Of a stretch of 64,000 nt of DNA, positions 22,348 through 33,879 are shown piece by piece. How positions within the stretch are numbered: position 1 is the stretch's first letter; each line of letters opens with the position of its first letter. The notes under the pieces were generated by a model. The model was not told where the DNA came from and did not search any database. It saw only the letters and a list, made by a program, of their open reading frames with translations. The position numbers and the translations under genes were made by a program. Source of the DNA: Cordia subcordata (taxonomy: Eukaryota > Streptophyta > Magnoliopsida > Boraginales > Cordiaceae); contig JAPTOF010000004.1 of the NCBI GenBank assembly GCA_028554755.1, positions 6,493,001 to 6,557,000 of the forward strand. The letters run 5' to 3'.

Positions 22348-24978
22348 CTACGTATCTATTCTTAGGGGGCAATTTGGTGCAATATGCCCAGGGTTACGGC
22401 AATAACCACACTTTCTTCTGCCTACTTGGTCGGAATTATCCATCTCGTTTGGTATACGCTGAGTTCTTTCCCGCCCACGTCTTCTGTTGCGCACTCGTAA
22501 AGCATTCGGGAGTAAAGTCCAACTGGGTTTTGCAGGCCAGTAAAATTCATGTCCAAGGGGTTGAAATGTCATATTATATGTTGTTTCGAATGACTCTACC
22601 ATATAATGAAGATCAACCATGGTTGAAGGGTTTCCACCCCTATAACGGCCAACATATTAGGCATGAGAGCATGGCATATGATAGGCTGTCCACTTGCCAC
22701 ATGTACATGTTCGTCCCACCCAATCTATCTCTTGTTCGTTGGGAACATCGTTCCATCGTTCTGGCATTCCACCGACCTGGTACCACTCATCTAGTCTGAA
22801 TGCATGCAATCGCATCCGGTGTGAAGACGTCTCCCACTTTTTATATTTTTCTCTCGCTCGATCCGTCATAATACGACCATCTCTATGCATGTATTGCGTT
22901 TGCCAACCTATCGTGGAAATATCCCTTTAGCTTTAAAAAAATTTTATTTACTAGTGCTGTAATGGGCAATCCCCTGGCTCCGACAATCACACCATTGAAG
23001 CATTCAACATTATTTGTTGTCAGCACTCCCCATCTATAACCCCCGTCGTGGCTCAATGTCCATGACTCTAGACCGAGGTCAGCTAACATCTGGTGTACCC
23101 GTGTACCAACGCCAGTGGGTCGTGGGTCAATATTACGAATAATGTCCATGGCGGCGATGTGCTTCCGTTTCTGGCTTTCTTTTCCAGCTATCCAACACAT
23201 CTCTTTTGTGAATTGTTTGTGCCATCTTTTCATCACATTGCTTTTTAGATGTCTCAAGTAAATGCAATGCTTCACTTGAAGTCGGCCATCGGATGTTATT
23301 GTATTGATGGCTGCCGCGATTCCTGCGTGCCAATCAGACAGAATACAAACTATTGACATGTCGTTTAAAAAACACTGACCTACCTTCTCCAGGAACCACC
23401 TCCAACTATTTGCACTCTCGCCATCGACAACGGCAAAAGCCAACGGTAATATATGGTCGTTGGCATCTGTCGCTAAGGCGACAAGCAGGTGGCCCTTATA
23501 CTTCCCATGCAGATGTGTTCCGTCCAACGAGATTACAGGTCGACAGTGCCTCCATGCCATGATGCACGGACCAAAAGCCCAAAAAACATAGTGGAAAATG
23601 TTTTCTGTTTCAGTTAAACCCTGGGCGAACTTGTAGTGGACAACGGTTCCCGGATTCTTTGCAATTACGGCGGCAAAAAAGCGCAGCAACATCTTGTATG
23701 ACATGTCCTAGTCTCCAAAAACTAGTTGGATTGCCTTATTCCTACCACGCCCGCTTTCCCGTACGTTATATTAACATTTAAAGTCTTCTTTACGTGGGCT
23801 TGGACAAGACGTACCTCGAAGTCAGGCTTCTCTGCAACAAAATGCCTAACCATGTAGCTAACCAGACCAGATGTTAGATTTCTATGGTTTGGCCTGCATT
23901 TATCTCCCATGCAAATATGCATGCTTTGATACCTCGTAATCTCGAACATCTTGTGTGTGCATTTTTTTACTGCACGAACCTTCCACTTGCATGGTGTCCT
24001 AGGATTGCTTGATTCGTAGCAACGTATGTCCCACAAAGACTTATTCGACTTCACCACCCTGTATTCTCGTTTATGTTTGATCACGTTTTGTTGGACACTG
24101 TATAAGATCAACCTTTTCGGGAACACCATGCGTTTGGCCAACTCCATCCGTCTCTCGTCCCACATTGGTCTCTCCATTGGAGGCTCATTTGAAGTGATGT
24201 AATACTCTGTCCTAGCTGTGTGGAAAGCTACTGGTTCTTCCTCCTCTAGATCCATCTCCAACTCTTCGCCATTGCCTGGCCCCACATCAATCTCTTCGTT
24301 TTCGTAGATTAAACTTTCTACTGACACAACATCTTCCCCCTCGTTTAAGTGGACGTCCTCATCTACTTCTTTCGGTTTAGATAAAACAGAATCTAATCCC
24401 ACCTCGAACATCTCCCGAATGTCACTAGCTTGAGAAGGTCCTCCAACTTCAAATGTGGGGCGTGGCGGTGGAGAAAGGGAAAATATGGCAAACCCTGCCG
24501 TTTTGGTTGAAATGTTGACTTCTGCATTGACATAATAAGGTGGTTCCACATTCAAGTCTGGCAAATCACCAACAACTTCTTGTAGTGTTGCTTCTTCATT
24601 TGAAGGCTGTGGATTGTAGACGACATCACTTTGCACGTCTACGACAACGTGCACACATTTCCTATTCATATCCATGCAAGCTGTTTCGTACATGTCCTGT
24701 ACATCTTCGTCATCCTTAATGCCACTGGGGTAATAATATATTTGTTGTAGGTCTGTGTCCCATTTGGGATCACGATAACACAACTCAACTCTATCGATAG
24801 TAGGCCGCAATTAGAGCTTCGTGAATATACGAGATACAAACTAATTGTATGTCGTTCCGAGAAGAATTTTTATTTTACGTGGTAAGTTTGGACCTACATA
24901 GTCGAGCCCATGATCTGTTTCAATTTTGTTGCCACCGTAATATAAATATACGTTAATCGCATCAACATTTGCATTCAT
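22348..24978 (-). pseudogene. MULE (MURA-like) transposase gene, element B copy
   Basis: Starts at the ATG at 24976-24978 (MNANVDAINVYLYYGGNKIE). Two early stops follow (near 24845 and 24812), then a 362-codon open stretch (24810-23722) with the acidic linker and DNA-binding region (NLTSGLVSYMVRHFVAEKPD). A frameshift and a TGG-to-TAG stop lie near 23710-23750. The catalytic domain is open for 273 codons (23704-22883): VISLDGTHLHGKYKGHLLVA carries the first Asp, ILSDWHAGIAAA the second, then CFNGVIVGARGLPITALVNK. After a frameshift near 22885 come the SWIM finger (CTCGKWTAYHMPCSHA), a stop where A has Gln, and the zinc knuckle CGYCRNPGHIAPNC. The tail is basic (RNRRRGRERTQRIPNEMD). About six lesions in all. 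No active protein is expected. Confidence 0.92.
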
Positions 24979-25179
24979 CTTTTTGGGTGAAAAAAATATA
25001 TATAACGTGACTTAGATGTGAATGAGTTGCAGAAGAGAGGGAAGTTGAGTGGTTAGTGGTATAGCAGCAAATCCAAATTTTGAAAATGCTACGTAATGTG
25101 ACTTATCGTGTGAACATTTGTAGGGTTAGTGATTTTGGAACGAGATGATGAAGGGAGAAGTGGGGTGTGCATTATATAG

Positions 25180-25830
25180 TAACAAATTCGAACTTAGAAA
25201 TTCGGATTTTAAAATTCTGAGTTTCGACTTATAACCTAACTCGAATTTTAAAAACTCGAAACAACAAAATCGCAAGTCAGAAGTTCGAAAGTTTGAACAT
25301 TTCGAACTTCGAAAGTTCAAAATTTTCAAAACTTCGAACTTCACAAGTTTGAAAATGCACATCTCTGACAAAAATTTTATTTTCTGCTCTGCTCTGCCCT
25401 TGATTACGTCGGAATCTTGTAAACTCGAACTTCTAAAATTCGAAACACGATATTATTATCTGCCTCCTGATATTATTCTCTGCCCTCCGTCACATCGTCG
25501 CAACATCGTCACAGAAGGAATCCGTCACATCGTCGCAACATCGTCACAGAAGGAATTCTGCAAACCCTAGCACCCTATTTTCGAACTTCATAAGTTCGAA
25601 GCTTTCGAACTTTTGTAGTTCGAATAAGAAAATCCTGCAAACCCTAGTACCTTATTTTCGAACTTCATAAGTTCGAAGTTATATTTCGAACTTTTGAAGT
25701 TTGAGCAAGAAAATATGAAGTTCGATATCGAAGCTTCGTAATTCGAATATATTTTCGAACTTTCAAAGTCCGATATCGAGTTTTCAACATTCGTGATCGG
25801 GCTTCATAAGTTCAAAAAGTCTACTTTTGC
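25180..25830. repeat. right subterminal palindrome array of element B
   Basis: A dozen or more variants of TTTCGAACTTCATAAGTTCGAA and related words, more degenerate than on the left. Two larger tandem duplications are embedded: a 35-bp unit with CATCGTCGCAACATCGTCAC (about 25486-25555), and a roughly 78-bp unit with TGCAAACCCTAG (about 25559 and 25637). Confidence 0.85.
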
Positions 25831-26850
25831 TACTCCCCTCAAAACTGGATTATTTTTGGAAGTAAATTAAAAAATAAGGTTAAAAATAAAAATAACCCTT
25901 CAAAAGTTCACGCAATGTCCTAGGTCTTATATTTTTATTTTACAATTTTTTAAATTGTATGATTAATAGTTAATTAATTTTATTAACAATAATTGTTAAT
26001 TGATTAGTATATAAAATTAAAATTAAGAAAATACTTTATTTTTAAGAGATTTTTATTAATTTGTTGATGATGAAAAAAAAAATAAAGTAACAAATATAAA
26101 ATGAATAGGTAAGTAAGTAACCAAGGACCCAAGTATTAAACAAAACACAAAGCAAATGGAAAAAATAATTAAAGGGTGCCACATAATCATTATAATGGTT
26201 GGAGAGATCCAACTTATGTTATAGATATTACTTTTTTATTGTATATTTTGTATTATTTAAATAATCATGATATAGATAAAGGTTAATCAGTTTTATTAAG
26301 AATAATTACCGATGTATTGAAAATATATTTGTTTTAATTTAAATATTTATAAAATTTATAAGTAAGAAGGTTACGAGTCAAGAAATTACTTATCTTTGAA
26401 AAGATTTTATCAAATTGTCAATAATAAGAAAAAAGCAATTGAGATCAATCGTTAAAAAAGTATTTTAAAAAATTGACGAAACAAAATGGAGTTCCGTGTG
26501 ACACATGATCGAAGAACTAAACAAAATAAAAAAGAAAAAACACTTAGGGGCTGCTACACAACTTCCAAACCTTACCATTATATGCATGCAAAAGGCAAAA
26601 TGAAAAAATAAAATCATTTTAAATAAAATGGGATACACTAGAATGGTTCTCAACCATTTTAATACATAGAATATATTTGATTTAATTAAAAAAATGAGTA
26701 CCTTTGCATTTTAATATTTCGAAAAAAAAAAAAGAAAACAAAATAACATGTAGATTGCCATTTAGTGTTTTAATAGGAAATAAAAATAAAAAATTTTGGT
26801 GGTGTGCCATGTGGCAACGGGCAACCCCACCTTATCATTTTAATATATAC

Positions 26851-27180
26851 TTACAGATTTGAGGCCTTCAAGATTTGTATACAGCATTTTGATAAGTACT
26901 TTACTTAATATTAATTAATTCTCAAATGAAATTTCAATCTAATTAATAAGGATAACATGAACTCAATATTCAAATCTCTCGTTATATTTAAGTAAGTCAA
27001 AGTCACTTTATAATTACATGATGATAGTTTTATTGTTGTCGGTGAAACTCTTGCAAATGGTGAACAATCGATCAATCTTTTACGAAGAAAGGACTAGGAC
27101 ATAGGTCGCAGATGATGTTTGTGAGCGTAGGGTGTATAATTCGTCTACTGATATCGTCATCGATAGCTTTCGTCTTTTGC
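26851..27180. other. gene-free spacer after copy 2
   Basis: No gene or element ends recognised. Confidence 0.4.
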
Positions 27181-27189
27181 TGAAAACAC

Positions 27190-27281
27190 GAGTCCAGCTA
27201 TTAAATACATGCTAATCACAATTAATGTTAATTGGCTAATCACTTCTAATTGATTTAGAAAATATCAATCATAATATCCAA

Positions 27282-27313
<32 letters not shown>

Positions 27314-27997
27314 TATAGAATATCTTCATATCTTCAAAAGAATATCTTCATATATCAAAATATCTTCAACACCTCCCTCAAACTCAAGGTGTTGTGAAAG
27401 ACACTAACTTGAGTGTTTGTCAACCAAGTTCTTATGTCGCACTGGAGTATGAGCTTTGATAAAAATATTTGCTAGCTAATCAGCGGAAGAAATATAGTGA
27501 AGACGAAGACGAATAGTGTTACTAGCAACATGTGAACGACTGCAGAATGCAAAACAAAAGCAGAATATATGGACCACCACGACTTTAAACAAATGCAGTC
27601 TTGTTGGCTTGTAGGAATAGGCCACCATGTGAATGGATGTACACAATGAACGAGCTTAATGGGTCACACGTGGACATGTGTGCAACGCAAGAACTGGACC
27701 AAAAGCCCAACTCTGATACCATGTAAAAAACAATAACTAGATATATGACGAACAAGGAAAACTAAAAAACACGGACAAGATACAAAGAGGAATTTTTATA
27801 TTTTTAAATTAATTTTTTTGTACATAGTGTCATCCTTATATAAGAGTCTAGCCACTAAATGCACACTAATCACAATTAATGCTAATTGGCTAATCAATTC
27901 TAATTGATTTATAAAATATCAATCATAATATATAAAAGGAAACATATTATTTATAGAACATCTTAAAATATCCTCATATCTCAAAATATTTCTTCTT
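27190..27997 (-). mobile_element. deleted copia-type LTR element
   Basis: Two direct repeats, 27190-27366 and 27844-27997, share ACTAATCACAATTAATG-type sequence and TAATTGATTTATAAAATATC. Between them, CTCTGATACCA at 27711-27721 is the reverse complement of the TGGTATCAGAG primer-binding site, next to the TGTAAAAAACA end of the right LTR. Also present is CACCTCCCTCAAACTCAAGG, the reverse of a purine-rich tract typical just before a copia 3' LTR. The element thus reads right to left. Only about 360 bp of interior remains and no pol coding. An (AT)n run at about 27281-27309 lies in the left LTR. Confidence 0.7.
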
Positions 27998-29315
27998 CAT
28001 ATTGCAAATTATCTTCTAACAGCTTTGTTTTGCAATTCTTCAAAGTATTGAAGCATTGGCAGCCCTAAAATATTAAGTGATAAGGATGAAATTAAAGGAA
28101 AAGTCATCAACTACATTTTTTCAATTTTCGTCGATGAAACAGTTATCCATCCTTCCGTGTTTGCTAGAAATTCTTCTGTTAGATGAGTTCATTCATCCAT
28201 CATTTTCTTTGTGGGCTAGCACTTGATGTTGCCTGATCTGGAATGATAAATATGATTTGATTTAGTACGTTCAATTTTCATTGGATTTATTTTAATTAAA
28301 CTAAATCAGATAGTTTTTTTTAACTGATCAATTGGTTTTTAACCATATACAATAATCAAATCAGTTTGATTTGGTTTTAGTTTTTCTAGCAAAAATATTT
28401 AAATTTCACCTAAATATTTGTATTAAGTTGGGTTAGTTTGATTGATTTAATCAAATCATGTTCACCCCTACACAAAAAGCAGCCTAATAAGAACAATTAA
28501 TCATCAGAACAATACCATAATAGTTCGCTTTGATAGAAAGCTAGAAATCATTTGGGTATGTTCACCTAATATGGGGTAACTCAACTTGAATTTGTGGCAC
28601 AGGTAAAGGGAAAATAATGGGAAGTTATTTCTCATAAAACCGTTAAATGCACAAGAGTTTTTTGGAGTAGTGATCATCTGAAACACCCCGACAAGGGTGA
28701 TTTTGCTAATTTTAGTTAATGGTTGTACTAAATTATTATTTTGACTTTTCACTTTTTCTCAGCTCTTTTTGAAGCTTTTCTTCTGTCAAATTTCTACTTG
28801 GCTCCATACCTCCACATTATGTATGTATGTATGTGTGTGTGTATATATTACATATGTATTTATATAAAACTTATAATTGGCTGGTGGGATAGCAATTCAC
28901 AAAATCTGAATCTACTATTGTTGTTAACAAACTGATACGATATCGCCTTTGAGACTTTGGATCATTTTGTAAAGCCCCTATTTATAGTTGTTGACTTTAC
29001 AAAAGGTTATATGATGTTTAGACATGTGAAAGTTTATGTATAGAATTAATGAATTTTAATAATTCTTTTGATTGTTATACTACTTTTGTTTATTTGGATA
29101 TTTTTCCTGAACTTTTGGCCTTTGTAGATGAATTTATATTACCATAATATCTTTTTTGCTTGGCTTGCGATTTTCCAACTAGGAAATTGAATGTGAATTT
29201 GTTTTGTCCGCCTTGCGGACTTGTGTAGAGATGAGAGCATCCAATCTTTAGCTGCTCAAAATTAGTTAGTTATTTGATACTATCAAGTTGATATTGTCAA
29301 AGGTTTACTTTGATA
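27998..29315. other. gene-free intergenic stretch
   Basis: AT-rich, with a GTAT/GTGT microsatellite near 28818-28850. The short open frames have no recognisable protein features. Confidence 0.5.
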
Positions 29316-29324
29316 TTATAAGTT

Positions 29325-31002
29325 GGGTAAATTACATCAATTGTCCCTTATCTTTGTCCGTCGTGACATTCCTATCTCTTATATTTCATTTCTGACAAAT
29401 TAGTCCTATAACTAATATTCTTGTGCCGCCGTTAGCCCAGCTTGATTTTTTGCCAAAAAAACACATTAAATATCACGTGTGTCGCACATGCCAAGGTTAA
29501 TATCATCCAAACATAATAATATTTATTTTCTAATGTGTAAATTACAACAATCGTCCCTTATCTTTCATTTGTTATATATTAGACCCATAACTAATAGTTT
29601 TGTATCGCTGTTAGTCCCAACTCGATTTTTTGTTAAAAAAATCACAAAAAATATCATGTGTGCCGAACATGGATCACATTTTTGCTTTTTTGCTAAGACT
29701 AATATCGTCCAAACACATTAAAACCCATTTGCCAAACCACAAAAGCAAGACTTGGAAAACTTTTTTTATACACTTTGATCATTTTTAGATTTTCAAGCAC
29801 AAGATGTCCTTTCACCTTCTACTACTCCGAACACCTCTGCACCCTTACACTCCATGGCATCGCCTCCACCTCAACCTCTATCTCCTCCAGCATATACACT
29901 AGCAAAACCACCAACATACTTTCATCGGCTGCTTTTCCTACCTTTATCCTCACTACAAGTACTCTCACCCTATCATTCACCCCACCTTCTTGACCCTTTT
30001 CACTGCCTCCCTTCCCATCCAAGTCCTCTAGCATAGCTTTCCACAGATACTTCACTGTAATATTAATATAAGGTTGTTTCTAATAATTCTCATATTTTTT
30101 TCCAAAATTTAAGTGATTTGAGCCATTTTCTTATATTTCATGATCCCTATTTTTAGTTATACTCCAATAGCTCGCCTATTTTTTACCAATCACTCAGTGA
30201 TCTCTATTTTAGTTTTACTCAACAGCCCCTCTTTTTCCTAAAGCCTTCGTGACCATAGCAATTTGTAGCTATGGACATGGGGTTTGGGGAATGACCTTGG
30301 GGGATGAAAAAAAATTCATCCTACATATTGGTGTTTTGATTGGAGTTGGAAGAATATTCAAAATTTAGGAGATTAGATAGAAGAATTATTGGAGTACATT
30401 AACACCAAAAACTTCCCTAAATATAAGGGTCTTTGTTGTTTTGGAGTTTTGTTAGAGTTAGCCTAAGATAGGAGAAATGAGTGTTGAGAGAAACATAACC
30501 CTATTGACTTGATATCGAGTATGTGTGCATATGCGTGTCTATTTATGGGTTTTGCATTACCTAAGGATTTCTTATTTTGTGATTCTTAAGGATTTGTTAC
30601 AGTTTTGAATGCTTTTGGATAATATTAGCCTTGGAAGAAAAAGCAAAAAATGCGATCCATGTGAGGTGCATGATATTTTTTGTGATTTTTTAATGAAAAA
30701 TCAAGTTGGAACTAATAGCAATACAAAACTATTAGTTACGGGACTAGTAAGTCAGAAATGAAAGATAAGGGATGGTTATTGTAATTTACACTTTGGAAAG
30801 TAAATTTTAATGTGTTTGGATAGTATTAACCTTAGCACGTGAGAGACACATGATATTTAACGTGTTTTTCTAATGGAAAATCAAGGTGGGGCTAATGACT
30901 GCATAGAAATATTAGTTATAGGACTAATTTGTCACAAATGAAATATAAGGGATAGGAATGTTATGAGAGGCAAAGATAAGAGATGGTTGGTGTAATTTAC
31001 CC
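29325..31002. mobile_element. element D, long-TIR non-autonomous MULE
   Basis: 1,678 bp. Terminal inverted repeats are about 370 bp: the left begins GGGTAAATTACATCAATTG, the right in reverse GGGTAAATTACACCAACC, and both continue with CTTATATTTCATTT.TGACAA and CTAACTAATA words. A perfect 9-bp target duplication TTATAAGTT lies at 29316-29324 and 31003-31011. Within each arm the end sequence is partly repeated (GTAAATTACAACAATCGTCC near 29538), so the arms have a nested structure. The central 29700-30640 part has an open frame on minus (29822-30055) with Val/Glu-rich content. I cannot identify it; it may be chance or a captured fragment. Confidence 0.88.
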
Positions 31003-31546
31003 TTATAAGTTTTAGCTAGTTATTTAGAAAGTGCACCTTAGATTAATTTGGTGAAATATGATTAACATTATGAATGTAATGTTTTATATAATTAAAACAT
31101 TAATAATTTAATATTTTAAATTGTATTTTAAATTAATATGTTAAAAAGGCCATATTCACAAAAATGATAAAAAAAATTAATATTACATTTTGATCCAAGT
31201 ACAAAATTTGTTAATAATATGTTACATCTTAATCATTTAACATATATAAGAAACTCGATTAGTGTAAAGGACTAGTTGTGAAAATAGTCAAACACTATGC
31301 CACATATTCTCTTCTCATGCAATTTTTTCTCTTCAAAATTTATTTACATTAATCATGTCATACATTAATTGAACATAATTCAATATTATATTTTTTGTCA
31401 ACTAAATTAGAATCTATGTATATATTTTAAAATAATATTTTTGACTTTTTTTTACCACATTGTCATCATGTCATACATTTTTTCCTCAAAAAATTAACTG
31501 TCTATATTCTTAAAAAAAAGTACTTCCTAATCAAATATAAATATAC

Positions 31547-31600
31547 CTACCTACCTACCTACCTACATACATACATACATACATACATATACACACACAC

Positions 31601-31631
<31 letters not shown>
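31547..31631. repeat. compound microsatellite CTAC/ATAC/AC/AT
   Basis: Consecutive runs of CTAC, ATAC, AC and AT units, 85 bp, next to element E. Confidence 0.95.
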
Positions 31632-31678
31632 AATATAAAATTAACTACCAATGATAAATAAAGACATAAAAAATACTA

Positions 31679-32074
31679 GGGTAAATTACTCATTTGGTCC
31701 CTTGTCTTTTACGTTTTTGACAAATAAGTCCTTTATTTTTAAAACGCAATAATATAATCTCTTATCTTTACAATTAATGACGGAGTTAGTCCTAAGTTTG
31801 AAAAATATATAAAGTAACATTTTTCAGTCCTTTATCTTTGCAATCTGTGATAACATTTGTTCCTTATCTTTGTAATTTATAATGTTTGTCAGTCCATTAT
31901 TTTTTAAACTTGTGACAATATTAGTTCTAATCTTTTTAATTTTTTGACTTCTTTAAGTTTAAGATTAACAATGTTACAAATTGTAAAAATAAATTACTGA
32001 ATTTTTATGTTTCAAACATAAGGAACTTTATTGTCAAAAGGTAAAAAATAAGGGACCAAATAAGTCATTTATCC
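31679..32074. mobile_element. element E, short MULE-like MITE
   Basis: 396 bp, non-coding. The left end is GGGTAAATTACTCATTTGG; the right in reverse is GGATAAATGACTTATTTGG, followed in both by TCCCTT and TTTTGACAA. The flanks AAAATACTA (31670-31678) and AAAATACTT (32075-32083) match at 8 of 9. The ends resemble elements D and H. Confidence 0.8.
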
Positions 32075-32262
32075 AAAATACTTTTGTAACATATAATATT
32101 TTTCTTCCACTTATCTAATAAAGTATATATTAGTTGAATTCCTGAATTTTTTGTGAAATTTTAAAGGATATTTGAACTAGAAGTAATTTAACAGAACATT
32201 TTAAAATATATATTATATCACTTTTAACTATAACCTTTTAAGTAATAAATTTTGATTAATCT

Positions 32263-33879
32263 TGTTGAACTTATTGGTTTCATTTGTTTTGATGATACCA
32301 TAATTGCACTTTGTAAATTGCTACCATTATATCTTGCATATGTTAATAGCTTAGCTAAGAAAAGGCTTAATGCATATGGAGCATGAAGACTATGAAGATC
32401 TCTTGAAGAATCAGTTCTTAGTTCTTAGCTTTTGTCAAGTTGATTTTAGTACATAAGCAAATATCTATGAAGATCAAAATCTAAGACATTGCATGCATAT
32501 ATCTTGATCTTTCTTCTAAATACCTGCCTGCATTTGCCTTAAAAATTTTCCTGCAGAAAAGTCAAGTTTTAAAGTCCATAGTTTGCACTATGGAGTTGCA
32601 TGCACTATACCAATGTCAATTGCATTGATATATGGTACATTAATAATTCTATATGCTCATATCAGCTTAGCCTTGCAGTAAAAGGTATAATTCTGTGTAC
32701 AGCATTTATATTATTAATATATAAGCATTTTGGTATAAAGACTATTGCCCATTGGAGAATAGCTTTGCATGCAAAAAATCTTGATTCCAATCTTGCATTT
32801 AATGTTTGGAAAATAAGTTGGTATTAGCATTTTTTATTGACTTGATCTTATACGCATAGTGGTTGTCTTGAGCTATAAAAATTTTTGCAGAAAAACACTA
32901 CTTTCTGTTGATTAAATCTTAGCAACTTTTTGGTAAAAAGTAAAACAACTTTTTCAGTCTTACTCAGCCAGTCAACCGGCTTACTCAGCCGGTCGACCAG
33001 CTCTGCATTCCGATATTAACAGAGGGCTGCGTTACTTTACCAGAAGAGCCTACCGGTTGACCGGTAGAGTGTTCTGGTAAGGCCTTTTGGCCTCTGGAAC
33101 TACCGGAACACCTAGGGGGTCGACCAATAGTGTGCTCCGGTAGTCCCTCTATGTTGTTTTTAAAAAATTGACCATTGAGAAACTTGTTTTTTTGGCTTAT
33201 AAATACATCCTATCCCTTTCAACTCAAAAACAACTTGTTCAGAACATCTTCCCTAACTCTCTTGCAATCAGTATATTTCATCTATTAAAATCTTGCTTTA
33301 TTAATTACAACCCTCATTGATTGCATATCATTAGTATTTAAGAACAAGCTTTTCTCTTGAGCTTCATAAATTGCTTATCTACTTAGAGCAACATAGGAAG
33401 GTTTAAATACCTTTGTATTCTTGCTCATAAGAAGTTTATTGTATATCAAACACTTTGCTATCATATTGGTAGTAATTTCTTTACTCTTGGGTAGCATAAG
33501 TGTGAAGAACCATTCTCAAGAGTGAAAGGCTGAAATCCTCAAGTATAAGGTTACACTTGTGGTCCTTGTGGAGTAATAAGGGTTGTGAGCGTTGCTCTAC
33601 GCTTGTACAACATACTAAACAAGAAGCCGATTTACTAGTGGAGTTTCCGAAACCCTAAGAGAAGGCCTTAGGTAGTGAACTAGGCCCTCGGGAGTTCGAA
33701 CCACTTTAAATCGCTGTATTTGATATTCTTGACTCTACTCTTTTAAACATTCAAGTACTTATCTTGATTGTTGTATGCGATTTTGGTTGAGATTATTGTT
33801 AAGATTTTTAATTTGTTAATTTTGCCAATAATCCAATTCAACCTCCCCCCCCCCTCTTGGATTCATTTTCTGGGCAACA
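32263..33879 (+). mobile_element. solo LTR, Sirevirus-like copia
   Basis: 1,617 bp starting TGTTGAAC and ending GGGCAACA, so TGTTG..CAACA at the two ends. The flanks AATCT and AATCC match at 4 of 5, as for a 5-bp target duplication. Internal features fit an LTR: a TATA box GGCTTATAAATACATCC at about 33193-33210 and a C-rich stretch (about 33844-33854) near the 3' end, as in Sirevirus LTRs. No internal domain or second LTR is found, so recombination between LTRs is the likely origin. Confidence 0.65.

Larger units (their letters stand above)
17912..25898. mobile_element. element B, MULE with PMD and transposase genes
   Basis: A 7,987-bp Mutator-like transposon. Terminal inverted repeats of about 98 bp (17912-18009 and 25801-25898) begin GGGTTATTTTTA and share AACCTTATTTTTTAATTTGC and GGGGAGTAGCAAAAGTAGAC almost base for base. 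A perfect 10-bp target duplication TTCAAAAGTT lies at 17902-17911 and 25899-25908. The uninterrupted paralogous site is near 6790 (TTCATAAGTC). Gene plan as in element A: PMD gene (19835-22112, plus) converging on a MURA transposase gene (22348-24978, minus). Both genes are mutated but less than in A. Confidence 0.95.
15660..26850. repeat. tandem segmental duplication, copy 2
   Basis: Counterpart of about 1500-8213. It holds a retroelement fragment at 15795-16330 and the 8-kb element B, both absent from copy 1. Similarity is lost after about 26848, where copy 1 runs into the sequence at 8214. Confidence 0.8.

Noticed and set aside
29822..30055. 77-codon minus open frame in element D as a captured gene
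   Set aside because: Low-complexity Val/Glu/Arg content and no recognisable family; kept only as a remark.
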